Assembly (NCBI RefSeq): GCF_016864015.1
Contig: NZ_CP045067.1
Coordinates: forward strand, 2,986,001 to 3,050,000
Direction of reading: 5' to 3'
DNA: 64,000 nt
Source: Lacinutrix sp. WUR7
GTDB lineage: Bacteria; Bacteroidota; Bacteroidia; Flavobacteriales; Flavobacteriaceae
The number at the start of each line of letters is the position of its first letter. Within the stretch, counting starts at the first letter, position 1. This document shows positions 61,782 through 64,000 of this stretch, piece after piece. Below the pieces are notes generated by a model. The model was not told the DNA's origin, made no database searches, and worked only from the letters and a program-made list of their open reading frames with translations. Position numbers and translations under genes: made by a program.

Positions 61782-63662
61782 ATAGACGTTTACATACCAT
61801 TTTTGAAACGTATAATACGTCCAAACCTTATAACTATTATCTTCTTTTCCTGTAAGATGGTTGTTTACCAATGGTTTGATATAGTCTATGTTAAAGAGAT
61901 TCTGGTCTTCTAAAAAATTGGTTTCGATATAGCTTTCTAATTCTTTTTTTAATCCAGAACGTAACCAATCACCAACGGGAACCACAAATCCTTTTTTAGA
62001 TTTCTCTAAGAAACCTTCCGGAAATTCCTCTTTAAAAGCTTCTTTTAAAATATGTTTTTTACTAAAACCTTTTAGTAAATAGTCTTCTGGTAAGCTATTG
62101 GCAAATTCCCAAAGCGTCTTGTTTAAAAAAGGCGCTCTGCATTCTAAAGAATTTAGCATACTTGTTCTATCTACTTTTACCAACATATCTCCTTCTAAAC
62201 TTATATGTCTGTCTATCTCGCGATATTCATGTACCGTTTTTGGTTGTTTTATATTGGTTTTTTCTTTGTAGTAACTAAATAGATTAGGTTGAATGTTTTC
62301 GGTTTTTAAAAGCTTTTCGGTATCGTTAGAAAAACCTAATGAAATGATATTCCAATAGTGCTCATCGTTATAGTTTATTGCGTTTACAGCTTTTTTTAGC
62401 TTAAACCGTTTTCCTCTATTATCGTCTTTTGTTGTAAATAATTTGTTTAGAATACTTTTTGAAGCATTATGCAGAAATTCTGGAACTACACTTGTATATT
62501 TCCTATTTAGTTTTCCAATATAGTATTTGTTGTAACCACCAAAAACTTCGTCGCCACCATCTCCTGTTAACGCCACCTTTACAAAATCTCTAGTTTTGTT
62601 AGCTACCAAATAAGTTGGTAAGGCAGAGGAATCGGCAAAAGGTTCATCGAAATTTATAAGAATTTCATGAATGTTCTTTTCAATGTCTTTTTCTGAAATA
62701 ATAAACTCATGGTGATTACTATTAATCATTTTAGCAACCAGTTTCGATTTGTCGGTTTCATCAAAGGAAGCTTTATCAAATCCGATAGAAAAGGTATCGA
62801 TTTTTTGGTTGTTCATTTGTGACAACCCTAAACTAACAATCGAAGAATCTACACCTCCAGAAAGAAATGTGCCAAGCGGAACATCACTAATAGAACGACT
62901 CTCAATACTTTGAAGCATTCTGGTTTTTAATTCCTTTTTTGCTTCCGCGAAAGCGATATCCTGCTTTTCGTTTTTTACAGTACTTATTGGATGTATTTCA
63001 AAACTATCTGCTTCTAGATCATAATCGATATAATGATTGGCTTCTAATTTAAAAATGTGCTCATAAATGGTAAAAGGAGCAGGAGTATAGGTGAGTCTAA
63101 AATATAAGTTTAGCCCTTCTTTAGAAATTTTAGGTTTTGTATCTAGATTATTAATAATCGATTTCAACTCCGAAGCCCAAAAGAAGTTTTCTTCGTCTTG
63201 GTAATAATACAAGGGTTTTTCACCAAAAAAGTCGCGAGTAATAAATACTTTATTTCGGTTTTTATCATAAATACTAAAGGCAAACATACCGTCAAGTTCG
63301 GCAAAACTACTTTCTCCTTTAGCTTCGTAGAGTTTTAAAATAACTTCTGTATCGCTTTTGGTTTTAAAGGTAACCCCTTGACTTTCTAATTGCTGTTTTA
63401 ATTTTAGGTAGTTGTAAATTTCGCCATTAAATACAATTACAATACTTTGGTCGTCATTATATATTGGTTGCTTCCCTGTGCTTAAGTCAATAATAGATAG
63501 CCTTCGCATTGCCATAGCAACCGTTGTTGTACCTTGGTTTTCAATACAGAAACCATCATCATCTGGACCACGATGATAGATGAGCTGATTCATTTTGTTC
63601 AATGTATTGCTTACATCGTCAAGGCTTCTATTTTTACTGATTAAGCCATTTATTCCGCACAT
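61776..63662 (-). CDS. asnB: Asparagine synthase (glutamine-hydrolysing), glycan-locus type
   Basis: A 628-residue class II amidotransferase. The N-terminal glutaminase starts MCGINGL with Cys2 as nucleophile (RGPDDDG and VFNGEIYNY follow), and the synthetase domain has the ATP motif FLSGGVDSSIV near 265 and TGDGGDEVFGGYNKYY. Length fits AsnB. In polysaccharide loci such enzymes often amidate sugar carboxylates or make asparagine-type precursors rather than serve bulk asparagine synthesis; the TupA-like neighbour supports that. It overlaps the upstream glycosyltransferase by 13 bp and the convergent gene by 6 bp. Confidence 0.92.
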   Translation of the reverse strand: MCGINGLISKNRSLDDVSNTLNKMNQLIYHRGPDDDGFCIENQGTTTVAMAMRRLSIIDLSTGKQPIYNDDQSIVIVFNGEIYNYLKLKQQLESQGVTFKTKSDTEVILKLYEAKGESSFAELDGMFAFSIYDKNRNKVFITRDFFGEKPLYYYQDEENFFWASELKSIINNLDTKPKISKEGLNLYFRLTYTPAPFTIYEHIFKLEANHYIDYDLEADSFEIHPISTVKNEKQDIAFAEAKKELKTRMLQSIESRSISDVPLGTFLSGGVDSSIVSLGLSQMNNQKIDTFSIGFDKASFDETDKSKLVAKMINSNHHEFIISEKDIEKNIHEILINFDEPFADSSALPTYLVANKTRDFVKVALTGDGGDEVFGGYNKYYIGKLNRKYTSVVPEFLHNASKSILNKLFTTKDDNRGKRFKLKKAVNAINYNDEHYWNIISLGFSNDTEKLLKTENIQPNLFSYYKEKTNIKQPKTVHEYREIDRHISLEGDMLVKVDRTSMLNSLECRAPFLNKTLWEFANSLPEDYLLKGFSKKHILKEAFKEEFPEGFLEKSKKGFVVPVGDWLRSGLKKELESYIETNFLEDQNLFNIDYIKPLVNNHLTGKEDNSYKVWTYYTFQKWYVNVYL

Positions 63663-64000
63663 AAATACATATCTATTAAATTTTTTGTTTGCTTTCCTAT
63701 TTCAGAAATATCGTATTGTTTTGCTTTTTCAAAACTCAAAGCGCTATACTTTTTACGCGCTTCTTCATTGTTTTGATAATAGGTAATTGCTTTGGCTAAT
63801 CCTTTGTTGTCATCTACATTTACTAATAGTCCGTATTTTGCTTTAGAAAAGCTTCCTTCTTCTATTTGTATTTCTTGGTTGTCATTTAGAAGTTCTAAAG
63901 GACCAGATAAGCAATTGGTTGCAATTACAGGAACTCCAAGTGACATGGCTTCCAAAATAACGTTTGGAAATCCTTCAGAAAGAGAAGTTAATACCAAACA
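63650..64000 (-). CDS. Family 4 glycosyltransferase, C-terminal part (continues past the window)
   Basis: The last 116 residues of a GT-B glycosyltransferase; the frame is still open at the window edge. The donor-site motif SEGFPNVILEAMSLGVPVIA (E-x7-E) and the following strand-helix pattern identify GT4. The start lies beyond 64000. It overlaps the asnB start by 13 bp, so both belong to the same transcript of the glycan locus. Confidence 0.88.
   Translation of the reverse strand, partial: CLVLTSLSEGFPNVILEAMSLGVPVIATNCLSGPLELLNDNQEIQIEEGSFSKAKYGLLVNVDDNKGLAKAITYYQNNEEARKKYSALSFEKAKQYDISEIGKQTKNLIDMYLCAE

Noticed and set aside
1-64000. tRNA, rRNA, CRISPR array, insertion sequence or prophage
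   Set aside because: Intergenic regions were read for cloverleaf-like, array-like and transposase-like signals and none was found; all longer gaps are accounted for.

Overview
The window is a stretch of chromosome from a marine-type member of the Flavobacteriaceae (phylum Bacteroidota). The support is the low G+C content, the TAnnTTTG promoter elements in place of sigma-70 boxes, several SusC-like/TonB-dependent receptors with N-terminal carboxypeptidase-regulatory domains, families largely confined to this group (DUF4249, DUF5916, DUF6146, DUF6787, TIGR02757), and a parE/parC pair of the Bacteroidota type. No rRNA, tRNA, CRISPR array, prophage or insertion sequence was seen. Genus and species cannot be fixed from the sequence alone.

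Layout. 0-7 kb: a cut-off gene, then a minus-strand outer-membrane operon (secreted protein, STN-domain TonB receptor, DUF4249 lipoprotein, MG2/plug-like protein). 7-12 kb: a translationally coupled minus-strand operon (BatA-like membrane protein, degenerate dihydroorotase, DUF4870-like protein, esterase) and a family 2 glycosyltransferase. 12-24 kb: M61 peptidase, small secreted proteins, TIGR02757 protein, TPR membrane protein, multispanning LIC_10190-like protein, LolD-type ATPase, DUF5916 outer-membrane protein. 24-29 kb: folE, then a His-rich TonB receptor preceded by two small membrane proteins (probable metal uptake), and a DUF6146 lipoprotein and a DUF937 protein. 29-37 kb: serA, serC, a LuxC-like acyl-CoA reductase, a divergent 2[4Fe-4S] ferredoxin, another TonB receptor, and ychF. 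37-43 kb: parE, a small membrane protein, parC. 43-50 kb: TerC, a small lipoprotein, an XRE regulator facing an M14 carboxypeptidase across a cluster of matching operator sites, an Lrp/AsnC regulator, DinB-like protein, aroB and proline dehydrogenase. 50-64 kb: a surface-polysaccharide or glycan locus running to the window edge.

How the genes work together. The last 14 kb form one functional block. Wzc and Wza homologues supply the export machinery; a PglF/CapD-type dehydratase, two DegT aminotransferases and a PglC-like phosphoglycosyl transferase make and load an amino-deoxy sugar on the lipid carrier; glycosyltransferases, a NodB-like deacetylase, a TupA-like ATP-grasp protein and an AsnB amidotransferase extend or decorate it. 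Elsewhere the window is mostly core metabolism (serine, shikimate, folate, proline) and envelope transport.

The most interesting non-gene signal is in the XRE/M14 intergenic region (44.79-45.09 kb). Three exact matches to TGTTTACnnTTGTAA and two partial ones cover both divergent promoters, suggesting a self-regulated switch. Other points worth a look are a dihydroorotase homologue that has lost its metal-binding histidines, a receptor-plug-like protein with no barrel, a family of GTCAT-containing intergenic repeats, a structured leader on ychF, and an Ala at the quinolone-contact position of ParC.
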